From: an uncultured Collinsella sp.
GTDB lineage: Bacteria; Actinomycetota; Coriobacteriia; Coriobacteriales; Coriobacteriaceae
NCBI GenBank assembly: GCA_900544235.1
Contig: UQUL01000018.1
Location: forward strand, 1-41,002
Length of the DNA: 41,002 nucleotides
Direction: 5' to 3'
Part shown: one piece after another, positions 1 to 8,251 of the stretch
How positions within the stretch are numbered: position 1 is the first letter of the stretch
Layout of the letters: the number at the start of each line of letters is the position of its first letter
The notes under the pieces: model-generated
Told to the model about the DNA's origin: nothing
The model's database searches: none
What the model saw: only the letters and a program-made list of their open reading frames with translations
Program-made: the position numbers and the translations under genes

Positions 1-110
1 TGGCGAGATGGTTTTGGTTTGCTGCTCGGACAGTCCTGCGCAAGACGAAGGCCACATTAAGTGGCCTTCTTTGCGTGCGGAACTCGCGACAAACCAAAAC
101 CATCTCGCCA
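1..110. repeat. Long imperfect inverted repeat beyond gyrA, possibly cut by the window edge
   Basis: Bases 1-21 are perfectly complementary to 90-110, and an inner perfect 9-bp hairpin (47-55 with 61-69, loop 56-60) lies between them. Bases 33-55 and 61-83 also pair at about 16 of 23 positions, so nearly the whole stretch can fold on itself. The inner hairpin is followed by only three T on the + strand, so it is a poor terminator. The left arm begins at base 1, so the repeat may extend outside the window. No protein gene fits here. Confidence 0.6.
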
Positions 111-140
111 GCCCAGCGACCATGGGGTCCCAAGGTTTTC

Positions 141-174
141 AAAAAAGCGGTCGGCGCGTAGGTGCGCCGACCGC
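141..174 (-). terminator. Rho-independent terminator of gyrA
   Basis: A perfect 11-bp GC-rich stem (147-157 with 164-174, 6-nt loop) is followed, on the minus strand, by six T (the A run 141-146). It lies 40 bp past the gyrA stop codon, in the correct orientation and with the classical hairpin plus T-tract form. Confidence 0.9.
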
Positions 175-214
175 CGATACATGGGATCTGATATTTTTTA
201 CCAGCTAGGGCCTT

Positions 215-2953
215 TTACTCGTCTAGGAGATCTTCTGGCATGTCGTTGCCGTCGCCTAGATCGACTGGGGCTTCTTCGGGGGCAGAGCCGTCTTCTGTTG
301 CTTCGCCTTCGGGCTTCTCTTTGGCTGCCGTCATGCGGGCTACGGCGCATACGCGGTCGTTGTCGTCGACGGTCATCATCTTGACGCCCTGGGTGGCGCG
401 GCCGGTCTGGCTGATCTCGTCGGTCTTGACGCGAATGACCGTCGCGCCCTCCGTCACGATGAACAGCTCGTGCTGTGGGCCCACCGTCTTCATGGCCGCA
501 AGGTTACCCTTACGCTCGGTCATTTGGATGGTGTAGACGCCCTGGCCACCGCGATTCTGCTCCGGGTAGTCCGCGACCGGCGTGCGCTTGCCGTAGCCGC
601 GCTCGGTGATGACGAACAGATCGCCGTTGCCGTTAGTGACTTCCATGCCCAGAACGCTCACGCCGTCCTTCATACCGATACCGCGAACGCCGCTGGTATC
701 GCGGCCGGTGGCGCGCACCTGTTCCTCGGAGAACATGATCGCCTTGCCCGCGGTGGTGGCCAGGATAATCTTGTCGCCCTCGCGCACGCGGCGCACGTTC
801 AGCAGCGCGTCGTCGTCACGCAGGTTGATAGCGATCAGGCCATCACGGCGGCTGCGGTCATATGCGCTCATCACGGTCTTCTTGACCATGCCGCTCTTGG
901 TGGCAAACATCAGGTACTCGTCGGCAGGGAACTCGCGGCAGCTGATGACGCTCGCGATCTTCTCGCCCTCCTCGAAGGGCAGCAGGTTGACGATCGCGGT
1001 ACCGCGCGCCTGGCGCGTACCCACCGGCAGCTCGTGCACCTTCAGGCGATAGACCTTGCCCTTGCTCGAGAAGAACAGCACGTACTCGTGCGTGGACGCG
1101 ATGAACATCTCGTCAATAACATCGTCCTCTTTGAGGTTGACGCCCGACACGCCCTTGCCACCGCGCTTCTGGGCACGGTAGGCAGCCACCGGGATACGTT
1201 TAACGTAGCCGGTGTGGGTGATGGTCACGACCATATCCTCGTCGGCGATGAGATCCTCGACATCCAGGTCCTTCTCAACCTGGCTGATCTCGGTGCGGCG
1301 CTTGTCGCCAAACTTCTTGGAGATCTCGCGCATCTCTTCCTTGATGACGCCCAGGATCTTCTCCTCATGCGCCAGCAGGTCCTCGTAGTAGGCGATGGCG
1401 CGGCGCAGGCCGTCCAACTCTTCTTGGATCTTGTCGCGTTCCAGGCCGGTCAGGCGGCGCAGCTTCATCTCGAGGATGGCCGTGGTCTGCTCGGGCGTAA
1501 AGCCAAAGCGCTCGATCAAGCGGCTGCTGGCCTCGGAGTCGGTCTGCGAGGAGCGGATGATGCTGATGACCTCGTCGATATGGTCGAGAGCCATCAGGTA
1601 ACCCTCGAGGATATGCGCGCGGGCCTGGGCCTTCTTAAGGTCGAAGCGGGTGCGGCGGGTAACGACGTCGACCTGGTGGTCGATGTAGTGCTGCAGCATC
1701 TCGCGCAGGCTCAGGCATTTGGGAACGCCGTTGACGAGTGCCAGGTTGTTGGCGCCAAAGGTCGTCTGCAGCGAGGTGTACTTATACAGATTGTTGAGCA
1801 CGACCTGCGGAATGACGCCCTTCTTGAGCTCGATGACCAGACGGATGCCCTTCTGGTTGGACTCATCGCGCATATCCGAGATGCCCTCGATGCGCTTGTC
1901 GTTGACGAGCTGGGCGATCTTCTCCTGCAGGGTGCCCTTGTTGACCATGTAGGGAATCTCGGTAAAGACCAAGCGGCTGCGGCCGGTCTTAGTGGACTCC
2001 ACATGTGCCTTGGCACGCACGGTAATGGAACCGCGGCCGGTCTCGTAGCTCTGCTTAATGCCGGCGCTGCCCATGATGATGGCGCCGGTGGGGAAGTCCG
2101 GACCGGGCATGATCTGCATGAGCTCGTCGACGGTGGCGTCGGGGTTGTCGATCAGGTAGCAGGTGGCCTCGATCGCCTCGGTGAGGTTATGCGGGGCGAT
2201 GTTGGTGGCCATGCCGACGGCGATGCCCTGACTGCCGTTGACCAGCAGGTTGGGGAAGCGCGCAGGCAGCGCCACGGGCTCGGCGAGCGATTCGTCGTAG
2301 TTGGGCTGCCAGTCGACGGTATCCTTCTGCAAGTCACGCAACAGTTCCATGGCGGGCTTTGCCAGGCGGCTCTCGGTGTAACGCATGGCCGCCGCACCGT
2401 CGCCGTCGATGTTGCCGAAGTTGCCGTGACCGTCGATGAGCGGCGTGCGCATGGAGAACCACTGCGCCAGGCGGACCATGGCCTCGTAGACCGCGGAGTC
2501 GCCGTGCGGGTGGTACTTACCGATAACTTCACCGACCGTCCAAGCTGACTTCTTGTGCGGTCGGTTGGGGTAGATGCCGCTCTCGTTCATCGCGTACAGG
2601 ATGCGGCGGTGAACCGGCTTTAAGCCGTCGCGCACGTCCGGTAGGGCGCGCGCCGTGATGACCGACATCGAATACTCGATGAACGACTGCTTCATCTCGC
2701 GACCGAACTCCGAAATCTGGAGCTGGCCGCCGTTGATATCCTCGCCGGCCGAGGCGCCACGGTCGACTTCGCCAAAGCTCTCCTCGAGCTCGGCGTCGTC
2801 TTCTTCCTCATCATCATCGGCATCGGGGTTATAGGCGTCCGGGTCGCCGTCCTCGCCCTGCTCAGCACGGGCAAGCAGGCGCTTCAGATCATCGGGCATA
2901 CCGGCATCGCCGGCCTCGTCCATACCCTCGTTATTGTTGATATCGTCTGCCAC
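215..2953 (-). CDS. gyrA: DNA gyrase subunit A
   Basis: Breakage-reunion subunit of DNA gyrase, which with GyrB introduces negative supercoils using ATP. The 912-residue product has the conserved core from about residue 85, the quinolone-resistance region with Ser153 and Glu157 (E. coli 83 and 87, the usual susceptible residues), catalytic Arg191-Tyr192 in AAMRYTE, and a GyrA-box (QKRGGKG) at residues 595-601 marking the DNA-wrapping beta-pinwheel. Compared with E. coli it carries about 70 extra N-terminal residues rich in Asp and Glu, and an acidic C-terminal tail. The start is GTG with GAGGAGG four bases upstream. It lies 155 bp after gyrB with a large inverted repeat between them, so expression may be coupled to or attenuated from gyrB. 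Identity is certain; the role of the acidic extension is unknown. Confidence 0.98.
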   Translation of the reverse strand: MADDINNNEGMDEAGDAGMPDDLKRLLARAEQGEDGDPDAYNPDADDDEEEDDAELEESFGEVDRGASAGEDINGGQLQISEFGREMKQSFIEYSMSVITARALPDVRDGLKPVHRRILYAMNESGIYPNRPHKKSAWTVGEVIGKYHPHGDSAVYEAMVRLAQWFSMRTPLIDGHGNFGNIDGDGAAAMRYTESRLAKPAMELLRDLQKDTVDWQPNYDESLAEPVALPARFPNLLVNGSQGIAVGMATNIAPHNLTEAIEATCYLIDNPDATVDELMQIMPGPDFPTGAIIMGSAGIKQSYETGRGSITVRAKAHVESTKTGRSRLVFTEIPYMVNKGTLQEKIAQLVNDKRIEGISDMRDESNQKGIRLVIELKKGVIPQVVLNNLYKYTSLQTTFGANNLALVNGVPKCLSLREMLQHYIDHQVDVVTRRTRFDLKKAQARAHILEGYLMALDHIDEVISIIRSSQTDSEASSRLIERFGFTPEQTTAILEMKLRRLTGLERDKIQEELDGLRRAIAYYEDLLAHEEKILGVIKEEMREISKKFGDKRRTEISQVEKDLDVEDLIADEDMVVTITHTGYVKRIPVAAYRAQKRGGKGVSGVNLKEDDVIDEMFIASTHEYVLFFSSKGKVYRLKVHELPVGTRQARGTAIVNLLPFEEGEKIASVISCREFPADEYLMFATKSGMVKKTVMSAYDRSRRDGLIAINLRDDDALLNVRRVREGDKIILATTAGKAIMFSEEQVRATGRDTSGVRGIGMKDGVSVLGMEVTNGNGDLFVITERGYGKRTPVADYPEQNRGGQGVYTIQMTERKGNLAAMKTVGPQHELFIVTEGATVIRVKTDEISQTGRATQGVKMMTVDDNDRVCAVARMTAAKEKPEGEATEDGSAPEEAPVDLGDGNDMPEDLLDE

Positions 2954-3001
2954 GTTACCTCCTCATGGTTTGCGTGGTCCATTAGTTCCCAACCACGGAG
3001 A

Positions 3002-3102
3002 CGGCTTTTCCAGGTGCCGCAGATTCGCCCGAAAGAGGAGGGAAGCGTACTTGGGTACGCGACCGACGATTGGGGGCGAAGGTGCGGTGGCTGGGAAAGC
3101 CG
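3002..3102. repeat. Imperfect 29-bp inverted repeat with nested hairpin between gyrB and gyrA
   Basis: Bases 3002-3030 pair with 3074-3102 without gaps at 23 of 29 positions, one of the mismatches being a possible G-T pair. Inside the 43-nt spacer, GCGTAC (3045-3050) pairs perfectly with GTACGC (3055-3060) around a 4-nt loop. There is no T-tract on either side, so this is not an ordinary terminator. It occupies most of the gap between the gyrB stop and the gyrA ribosome-binding site, so it would be in the mRNA if the two genes are co-transcribed. Function is unknown: RNA attenuator, processing site or mobile palindromic repeat are all possible. Confidence 0.6.
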
Positions 3103-3108
3103 CAGGGA

Positions 3109-5139
3109 TTAGGCGTCTAAGAATCGTGCGTCATGTGCATGCTTCTCGATGTACTCGCGGCGATAGCCGACCTCGGAACCCATCAGCTCGCGCACGGCGC
3201 GGTCCGCCACCACGGCGTCCTCGATCGACACGCGCTGCAGGATGCGGGTCTTGGGATCCATCGTCGTCGAGGCGAGCTGCTTGGGGTCCATCTCGCCCAG
3301 GCCCTTGTAGCGCTGGACGGTATAGCCCTTGCGCTTTTTGGTAATCTTGCCGTCCTTGGCCTTGCCGTCCTCGTCGTTATCGTCGGGGTTCAGGCCCAGA
3401 CTCTGGATGGTGTCGCGCAGGATCTCGTCTTCGGGCTGGCGGCCGTTGGGATACACGTAGTGGATCTTGTTGCGCACCTTAATGCCAAAGATGGGCGGGC
3501 AGGCAACATAGACGTAGCCGGCATCGATCAGCGGACGCATGTACTTGTAGAAGAACGTCAGCAGCAGGATGCGGATATGCGCACCGTCGACGTCTGCATC
3601 GGTCATGATGATGATCTTGTGGTAGCGCGCCTTGGTGATATCGAAGTCGCCGCCGTCGCCGGCACTCGTCGTGACGCCGCAGCCGATCGCGGTAATCAGC
3701 GACTGAATGGTGTCACTCGAGAACGCGCGATGGTCACCAACGCGTTCGACGTTCAAAATCTTGCCGCGCAGGGGCAGAATCGCCTGGATGTCTCGGCGAC
3801 GGCCGTCCTTGGCCGAACCGCCTGCCGAGTCGCCCTCTACGATGAAGAGCTCGGTCAGCTCAGCATCGCGCACCGAGCAGTCAGCGAGCTTACCGGGCAG
3901 GGACGCCGTCTCGAGCAGGCTCTTGCGGCGGGTCGCCTCGCGCGCCTTGCGGGCGGCATTGCGCGCCTTGCAGGCCTGTTGCGCCTTCTTGACGATCTCG
4001 CGAGCGGGCTTGGGATGCTCCTCGAGGTAATCGACAAGGCCGTCGGTCACAATCTTGAGCGTGAGCGCTCGCATATAGGAGCTGCCGAGCTTTGCCTTGG
4101 TCTGGCCCTCAAACTGCGGATCGGGCAGCTTGACCGAGATAACGGCCGAAAGGCCCTCGCGCACATCGTCGCCGGTCAGGTTGGCGTCTTTTTCCTTGAG
4201 CAGGTTCTGCTTGCGCGCGTAATCGTTGATCACGCGGGTGAGCGCGGTACGGAAGCCCTCAAGGTGCATGCCGCCTTCGGGGGTGTAGATGTCGTTGGCA
4301 AACGACATGACGTTCTCGCCGTAGCCGCTATTCCACTGCAGGGAAACCTCGACCTCGCCCATCTTGGCCACAGGCGCGTCCGGGTCCGATTTGCCCTCGA
4401 TGTAGATGGGCTCCTTAAAGGCCTCGGGGACGTCCTTGCCCTCGTTGAGGAATTTGACGAAGTCGATGATGCCGCCCTCGTAGCAAAACTCCTCCACGTG
4501 GGGAGTCGCCTCGCGCTCGTCGGTCAGCACGATTTTGAGGTTCTTATTGAGGAACGCCGTCTCCTGCAGACGGTTATGCAGCGTATCGAAATCGTAGATG
4601 CAGGTCTCGAAGATCTCATCGTCGGGCCAGAAGGTGACGGTGGTGCCCGTCGAATCCGAGGTGCCCACGACCTCCATCTTCTTGACGGTCTTGCCGCGCG
4701 AGAACTCCATCTCGTAGGTGTTGCCATCGCGACGAACCTGAACGACCACGCGCTTGGACAGTGCGTTGACGACGGAGATGCCCACGCCGTGCAGGCCGCC
4801 CGAGACCTTATAGGCCGAGTTATCGAACTTACCGCCGGCGTGCAAGATCGTCATGACGACCTCGAGCGTCGGGATCTTTTTAACAGGGTGCTCGTCGACG
4901 GGGATGCCGCGCCCGTTGTCGACGACCGTGATGGAGTTGTCGGCGTGGACCGTCACCTGGATCTCGGTGCAGAAACCGGCCATGGCCTCGTCGACGGAGT
5001 TGTCAACGATCTCCCACACCAGGTGATGCAGACCGCTGGCGCTCGTCGAGCCGATATACATGCCCGGGCGCTTACGAACGGCCTCGAGACCTTCGAGAAT
5101 CTTAATCTCGCCGCCATCGTAATCGTTTTCGTTTGCCAC
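3109..5139 (-). CDS. gyrB: DNA gyrase subunit B
   Basis: ATPase subunit of DNA gyrase, partner of GyrA encoded next. The GHKL ATP-binding domain shows Asn47 in EIVDNSVDEA, the DNGRGIP motif near residue 74 and GGLHGVG at 114-120. The TOPRIM metal site begins at Glu435 in EGDSAGGSAK, followed by PLRGKILNVE, and the C-terminal gyrase B domain contains QRYKGLGEM. A longer frame opens at a TTG at 5157, but GGAGG lies inside that extension and sits properly spaced before the GTG at 5139, which I choose as the start (676 residues). Upstream is the dciA terminator, so gyrB probably has its own promoter. Confidence 0.97.
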   Translation of the reverse strand: MANENDYDGGEIKILEGLEAVRKRPGMYIGSTSASGLHHLVWEIVDNSVDEAMAGFCTEIQVTVHADNSITVVDNGRGIPVDEHPVKKIPTLEVVMTILHAGGKFDNSAYKVSGGLHGVGISVVNALSKRVVVQVRRDGNTYEMEFSRGKTVKKMEVVGTSDSTGTTVTFWPDDEIFETCIYDFDTLHNRLQETAFLNKNLKIVLTDEREATPHVEEFCYEGGIIDFVKFLNEGKDVPEAFKEPIYIEGKSDPDAPVAKMGEVEVSLQWNSGYGENVMSFANDIYTPEGGMHLEGFRTALTRVINDYARKQNLLKEKDANLTGDDVREGLSAVISVKLPDPQFEGQTKAKLGSSYMRALTLKIVTDGLVDYLEEHPKPAREIVKKAQQACKARNAARKAREATRRKSLLETASLPGKLADCSVRDAELTELFIVEGDSAGGSAKDGRRRDIQAILPLRGKILNVERVGDHRAFSSDTIQSLITAIGCGVTTSAGDGGDFDITKARYHKIIIMTDADVDGAHIRILLLTFFYKYMRPLIDAGYVYVACPPIFGIKVRNKIHYVYPNGRQPEDEILRDTIQSLGLNPDDNDEDGKAKDGKITKKRKGYTVQRYKGLGEMDPKQLASTTMDPKTRILQRVSIEDAVVADRAVRELMGSEVGYRREYIEKHAHDARFLDA

Positions 5140-5162
5140 ACGTCCTCCTTCAGTCAAGAAAA

Positions 5163-5191
5163 TGTGTACAGCCTTACTAGTTTATCGTAAA
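5163..5191 (-). promoter_or_regulatory. Candidate gyrB promoter
   Basis: On the minus strand TTTACG (5186-5191) and TACACA (5163-5168) are separated by 17 bp, 24 bp upstream of the chosen gyrB start. The boxes only partly match consensus and the -35 overlaps the T-tract of the preceding terminator. It is proposed mainly because the terminator implies a new transcript begins here. Confidence 0.35.
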
Positions 5192-5217
5192 AAATACCCT
5201 CGGGAACGAGGGTATTT
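5189..5217 (-). terminator. Rho-independent terminator after dciA
   Basis: Minus-strand hairpin with an 8-bp GC-rich core (5195-5202 with 5207-5214, loop GGAA on the + strand) extended by three A-T pairs and followed by six T (A run 5189-5194). It separates the dnaN-recF-dciA unit from gyrB. Confidence 0.88.
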
Positions 5218-5243
5218 GGCTCTACAAGGCCACCAGATGCGAT

Positions 5244-5807
5244 TTAAGGCTCTTTTTTGCTTTGCACGCCCTTGGCCCACTCGGCACTGGCTCTCATGGC
5301 GTTCTCGAGGGCCTCGCGCAGTTTTTGGTCCTCGATGGGTGCCACTTGGCGCTCGATCTCGGTGCGCTCGGCCTCACTTAGGTCGGCGTGCGGGGCCGGC
5401 GGGCGCTCGGTCGTCGCCGGGCGCAGGCGCTCCTTGGCGGCGGGTGGCGTGTGACCGGGCGCGGTGGTTTTGAACACCAGACCGTCCGCATGCGCACCGG
5501 CCCGCTCCATGCGCGCCCGGATGATCTCGCGCAGCAGCGTCATCTCCTGCGTCCACGAGGGTGAATCGAGATACACCAGCAGCTCATTGGACTCGGGCAG
5601 GTAACGCAGGCCCGTCACGTGGCGTCCCTCGCGCGTGCCCGAGCACACCGCATTCCAGGCACGATAGACCGCGCGCGACTCCTCGGCAGCCTCCATTTGC
5701 GCGCGGCGCTCAGGTGTCGCGGCCGCCAGGATGCGCTGACGCTCGGCATCCAAAAAGCCGCCAAAGGCAACCGTTCCGTTCTCGCGCTCGTAATTAGCAC
5801 GCCTCAC
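5244..5807 (-). CDS. dciA: DciA-like (DUF721) replicative-helicase loader relative
   Basis: A 187-residue protein with a DUF721/DciA-type core at about residues 45-105: a Trp followed by the strand-turn pattern LRYLPESNELLVYL and DSPSWTQEM, matching the family's W...T...L.V.V.S..W..EL layout. Family members with DnaA-type DciA are thought to load DnaB helicase. The N-terminal half is charged and helical; residues ~115-150 are a Pro/Ala-rich linker, followed by an acidic helical tail. The GTG start overlaps the last 14 bases of recF, so translation is probably coupled. The position recF-DUF721-gyrB is the conserved actinobacterial one. The function is a family-based inference; helicase loading has not been shown for this protein. 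Confidence 0.8.
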   Translation of the reverse strand: MRRANYERENGTVAFGGFLDAERQRILAAATPERRAQMEAAEESRAVYRAWNAVCSGTREGRHVTGLRYLPESNELLVYLDSPSWTQEMTLLREIIRARMERAGAHADGLVFKTTAPGHTPPAAKERLRPATTERPPAPHADLSEAERTEIERQVAPIEDQKLREALENAMRASAEWAKGVQSKKEP

Positions 5808-6900
5808 CCATGCTCACCACCTTGGCTCGTTCAAGCAGGTCATCAGTAAAGTACCCCAAGTTGGTGGTGGTTATGACCGTCTGGATGTCATCACCGATCA
5901 GCTGCAGAAAAGCGCCTCGGCGTTCGCCGTCGAGTTCGCTCATCACGTCGTCCAAAAGCAGCAACGGGGCGGTGCCCAGGACATCGCGAGCCACGGCCAC
6001 CTCCGCCACCTTCCAGGCGAGAACCAACGTTCGCTGCTGACCTTGGCTGGCAAATGAACGGGCGGAGCGACCCGCCACGGTAAACTCAATCTCGTCGCGA
6101 TGCGGTCCCACTAACGTCACGCCGCGGCGAATTTCCTCGTCGGCGTGCTCATCAAGGACAGCCAGCATGCGCTCGTACGCCCAGCCCTTCAGCTCTTCGC
6201 GATCCTCGACCTGGGGCAAATCCCCCAGTGTGGACGCATAGGACACGTTGGCGGCTTCACCGGACGCCACTTGCCCGTAGGCAGTACGCACATGGCCCGC
6301 CAGCCGGTCGAGCAGGGCCAACCGGTGCACGAGCAGGGCCGAGCCCGCGCGGGCAATCGAATCGTTCCACGCGCCGAGCATCTCACGGCAGCACCAGGTC
6401 TCCTTGAGCAAGGCGTTACGCTGGGTCACGCAGCGCCCATAGGTGCTCGCAAGATCGGCATAGCGTGCGCTCAGTTGCATGCCAAAGTCATCGAGGGCGG
6501 CGCGGCGCACACTGGCGCCTCGCTTAACCATGTCCAGATGGTCGGGGCAAAACAGCACGCTCGGCAGAGCCCCGCGCACACCGGCGGCAGAGCATCTCTT
6601 GCCGTTGCGGCTAAACGAGCGCTTACCGTCCTCCGCGCTCAATCCCATATCAAGCACGCGGCCGTCGCCCTCGAGCCTCAGCTCGACCTTGCACGAGCCC
6701 ACGCCGTCATGGACGAGCTCGGCCGCGGTCGGATGCCTAAACGAGGCGCCGCTCGTCAGCAGCTGCAGCGCCTCTATGAGATTGGTCTTTCCCGCCGCGT
6801 TGGGTCCCGCAAGTATCGTCACGCCCTCGTCCAGGGCAAGACGATAGCTCTCGAAACTGCGGTAGTGCGCGACGGAAAGATCACGGGCGAACATGGTCAT
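5794..6900 (-). CDS. recF: DNA replication and repair protein RecF
   Basis: SMC-like ATPase that helps load RecA at single-strand gaps and acts with RecO and RecR. The 368-residue protein has Walker A GPNAAGKT at residues 32-39, an ABC-type signature around FASQGQQRTL, and Walker B PLLLLDD followed by VMSELD. ATG start at 6900; a second ATG lies two codons later. No good Shine-Dalgarno is visible, but dnaN stops only 9 bp upstream, so the gene is probably translated by coupling. Length is normal for the family. Confidence 0.97.
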   Translation of the reverse strand: MTMFARDLSVAHYRSFESYRLALDEGVTILAGPNAAGKTNLIEALQLLTSGASFRHPTAAELVHDGVGSCKVELRLEGDGRVLDMGLSAEDGKRSFSRNGKRCSAAGVRGALPSVLFCPDHLDMVKRGASVRRAALDDFGMQLSARYADLASTYGRCVTQRNALLKETWCCREMLGAWNDSIARAGSALLVHRLALLDRLAGHVRTAYGQVASGEAANVSYASTLGDLPQVEDREELKGWAYERMLAVLDEHADEEIRRGVTLVGPHRDEIEFTVAGRSARSFASQGQQRTLVLAWKVAEVAVARDVLGTAPLLLLDDVMSELDGERRGAFLQLIGDDIQTVITTTNLGYFTDDLLERAKVVSMGEAC

Positions 6901-6909
6901 GGCGAAGCG

Positions 6910-8013
6910 CTAGATGCGGACCGGCATGACCAGGTACAGGTAGTTGATCTTGTCGTAGGACTTGAAGATGCCCGCCTGCGAGTAGCTCTTGAGCTCCAGC
7001 GTGATCTCCTTCTCCTTGGACAGAGCATTGAGGCAGCCGAAGATGTAGTGGTAGTTGAAGGCGATGGTACCCGACTCGCCCTCGGCCTCGACATCGATCG
7101 TCTCCTGCGCAAGGTCCTGGTCATTGGAAATGGAGGACAGGCCCATCTGCCCGTTCTCGACATCGATCTCGAACTTGACGGCGGGGTTGGCGCTCGCGAT
7201 AACGGCCACGCGCTTGAGGGCGGCGTTAAAGGCGGCGACGTCGATCTTGACGCTCGTCACGCACGAATCGGGGATGAGCTGCTTGTAGTTGGGGTACACG
7301 CCCTCGATGCGGCGCGACACGTAGGTGGTGTTGCCGGCCTCAAAGACGACCTGGGTGTCGGTAGCCCCGATCATGATGGTCGCCTGGCTGGCCATGATGT
7401 TCAGCGCGTCGTTAAAGGCGTCGGCCGGAACGTTGAGTTCAAAGGAGCCCTCGAGGGTTGAGGTCTCGACCTGCGTATCGCACACGGCCAAGCGGAAGGA
7501 ATCGGTCGCCACCAGGCGCACGGTGTTGTTCTCGACCTTCATGTGCACGCCACCCAGGATGGGGCGGGCCTTGTCGGTCGAGGTGACGCGCCACACGCGG
7601 CCGACCATCTCGGACAAGATATCGGTCGGCAGTTCCACGGCGCTCTCGATGGCATAGGCCGGAAACTCGGGGAAGTCATTAGCATCGAGCGTGTTCAGGC
7701 GGAAAGAGCTCTTCTCGCAACCAATCAGCACCTGGCGCTCGGACAGCTCAAAGGTGACCGGGGCATCAGGGAGGGTCTTGGTGATATTGGAGAGCATCTT
7801 ACAGGGGATAACCATCTCGCCCTCTTCTTCGACATGCGCCGCGATGCGATGACGGATCGAGATGGTGTAGTTAGAGGTCTGGAATTCCAAGATGCCGTCT
7901 TGCGCCTTGACGAGCACGCCCGACAGGATGGGAAGGGTGGATGCCGAAGCGACACCCTTCATAACGACGCCGATGGCTTGTGTAAGCGAGCTCTGGCTGA
8001 CGGTGAACTTCAT
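6910..8013 (-). CDS. dnaN: DNA polymerase III sliding clamp, beta subunit
   Basis: Ring-forming processivity clamp of the replicative polymerase. The 367-residue protein starts MKFTVSQSSL and ends in the typical YLVMPVRI; three repeated clamp folds fit the length. The sequence PILGGVHM in the middle domain and SYSQAGIFKSYDKINYL near the end correspond to conserved clamp segments. ATG start with AAAGG about 11 nt upstream. It heads a dnaN-recF-dciA unit. The AT-rich gap before it contains candidate DnaA boxes, so DnaA could influence its transcription. Confidence 0.97.
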   Translation of the reverse strand: MKFTVSQSSLTQAIGVVMKGVASASTLPILSGVLVKAQDGILEFQTSNYTISIRHRIAAHVEEEGEMVIPCKMLSNITKTLPDAPVTFELSERQVLIGCEKSSFRLNTLDANDFPEFPAYAIESAVELPTDILSEMVGRVWRVTSTDKARPILGGVHMKVENNTVRLVATDSFRLAVCDTQVETSTLEGSFELNVPADAFNDALNIMASQATIMIGATDTQVVFEAGNTTYVSRRIEGVYPNYKQLIPDSCVTSVKIDVAAFNAALKRVAVIASANPAVKFEIDVENGQMGLSSISNDQDLAQETIDVEAEGESGTIAFNYHYIFGCLNALSKEKEITLELKSYSQAGIFKSYDKINYLYLVMPVRI

Positions 8014-8251
8014 CTTTTAATACCTTTCTATAGATATAAATATCTTAATAATAGTAATAGCACTGACGAAACTGTTGATTACTCCCAAAGACGCAGGTCA
8101 GACCCAGAAAGAGAATCGACAGCAACCTGTGTGCAACGGGGGTGGTTTTCCACGTTCAAAACCTGCGCAAAACTTTTCATCACCGCGGGTTGGGTTTTAA
8201 ACACCTTATGCCCGTGGTTTCGACAAGTTTTCAACAGGTGTCTCTATTTCC
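8014..8251. other. Candidate oriC part 1: DnaA boxes and AT-rich stretch between dnaA and dnaN
   Basis: This 238-bp gap holds TTTTCAACA at 8228-8236, TTTTAAACA at 8195-8203, TTTTCATCA at 8174-8182 and TTTTCCACG at 8146-8154, all on the + strand, plus a minus-strand TTGCACACA at 8128-8136. These resemble degenerate DnaA boxes. Bases 8021-8060 contain only 7 G/C in 40, far below the surroundings, which would suit a DNA-unwinding element. The dnaA-dnaN gap is the usual oriC site in Actinobacteria. The box motif for this lineage is inferred, not known to me. Confidence 0.55.

Noticed and set aside
47..72. Hairpin as a rightward terminator
   Set aside because: Only three T follow; it is better explained as the centre of the larger inverted repeat.
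470..2548. Long open frame (692 codons) on the + strand opposite gyrA
   Set aside because: It is a shadow of the GC-rich gyrA codon pattern: repetitive Leu/Ala/Val/Asp composition, no ribosome-binding site, and gyrA itself is certain.
3133..5190. Long open frame on the + strand opposite gyrB
   Set aside because: Same antisense-shadow effect; composition is not that of a folded protein and gyrB is certain.
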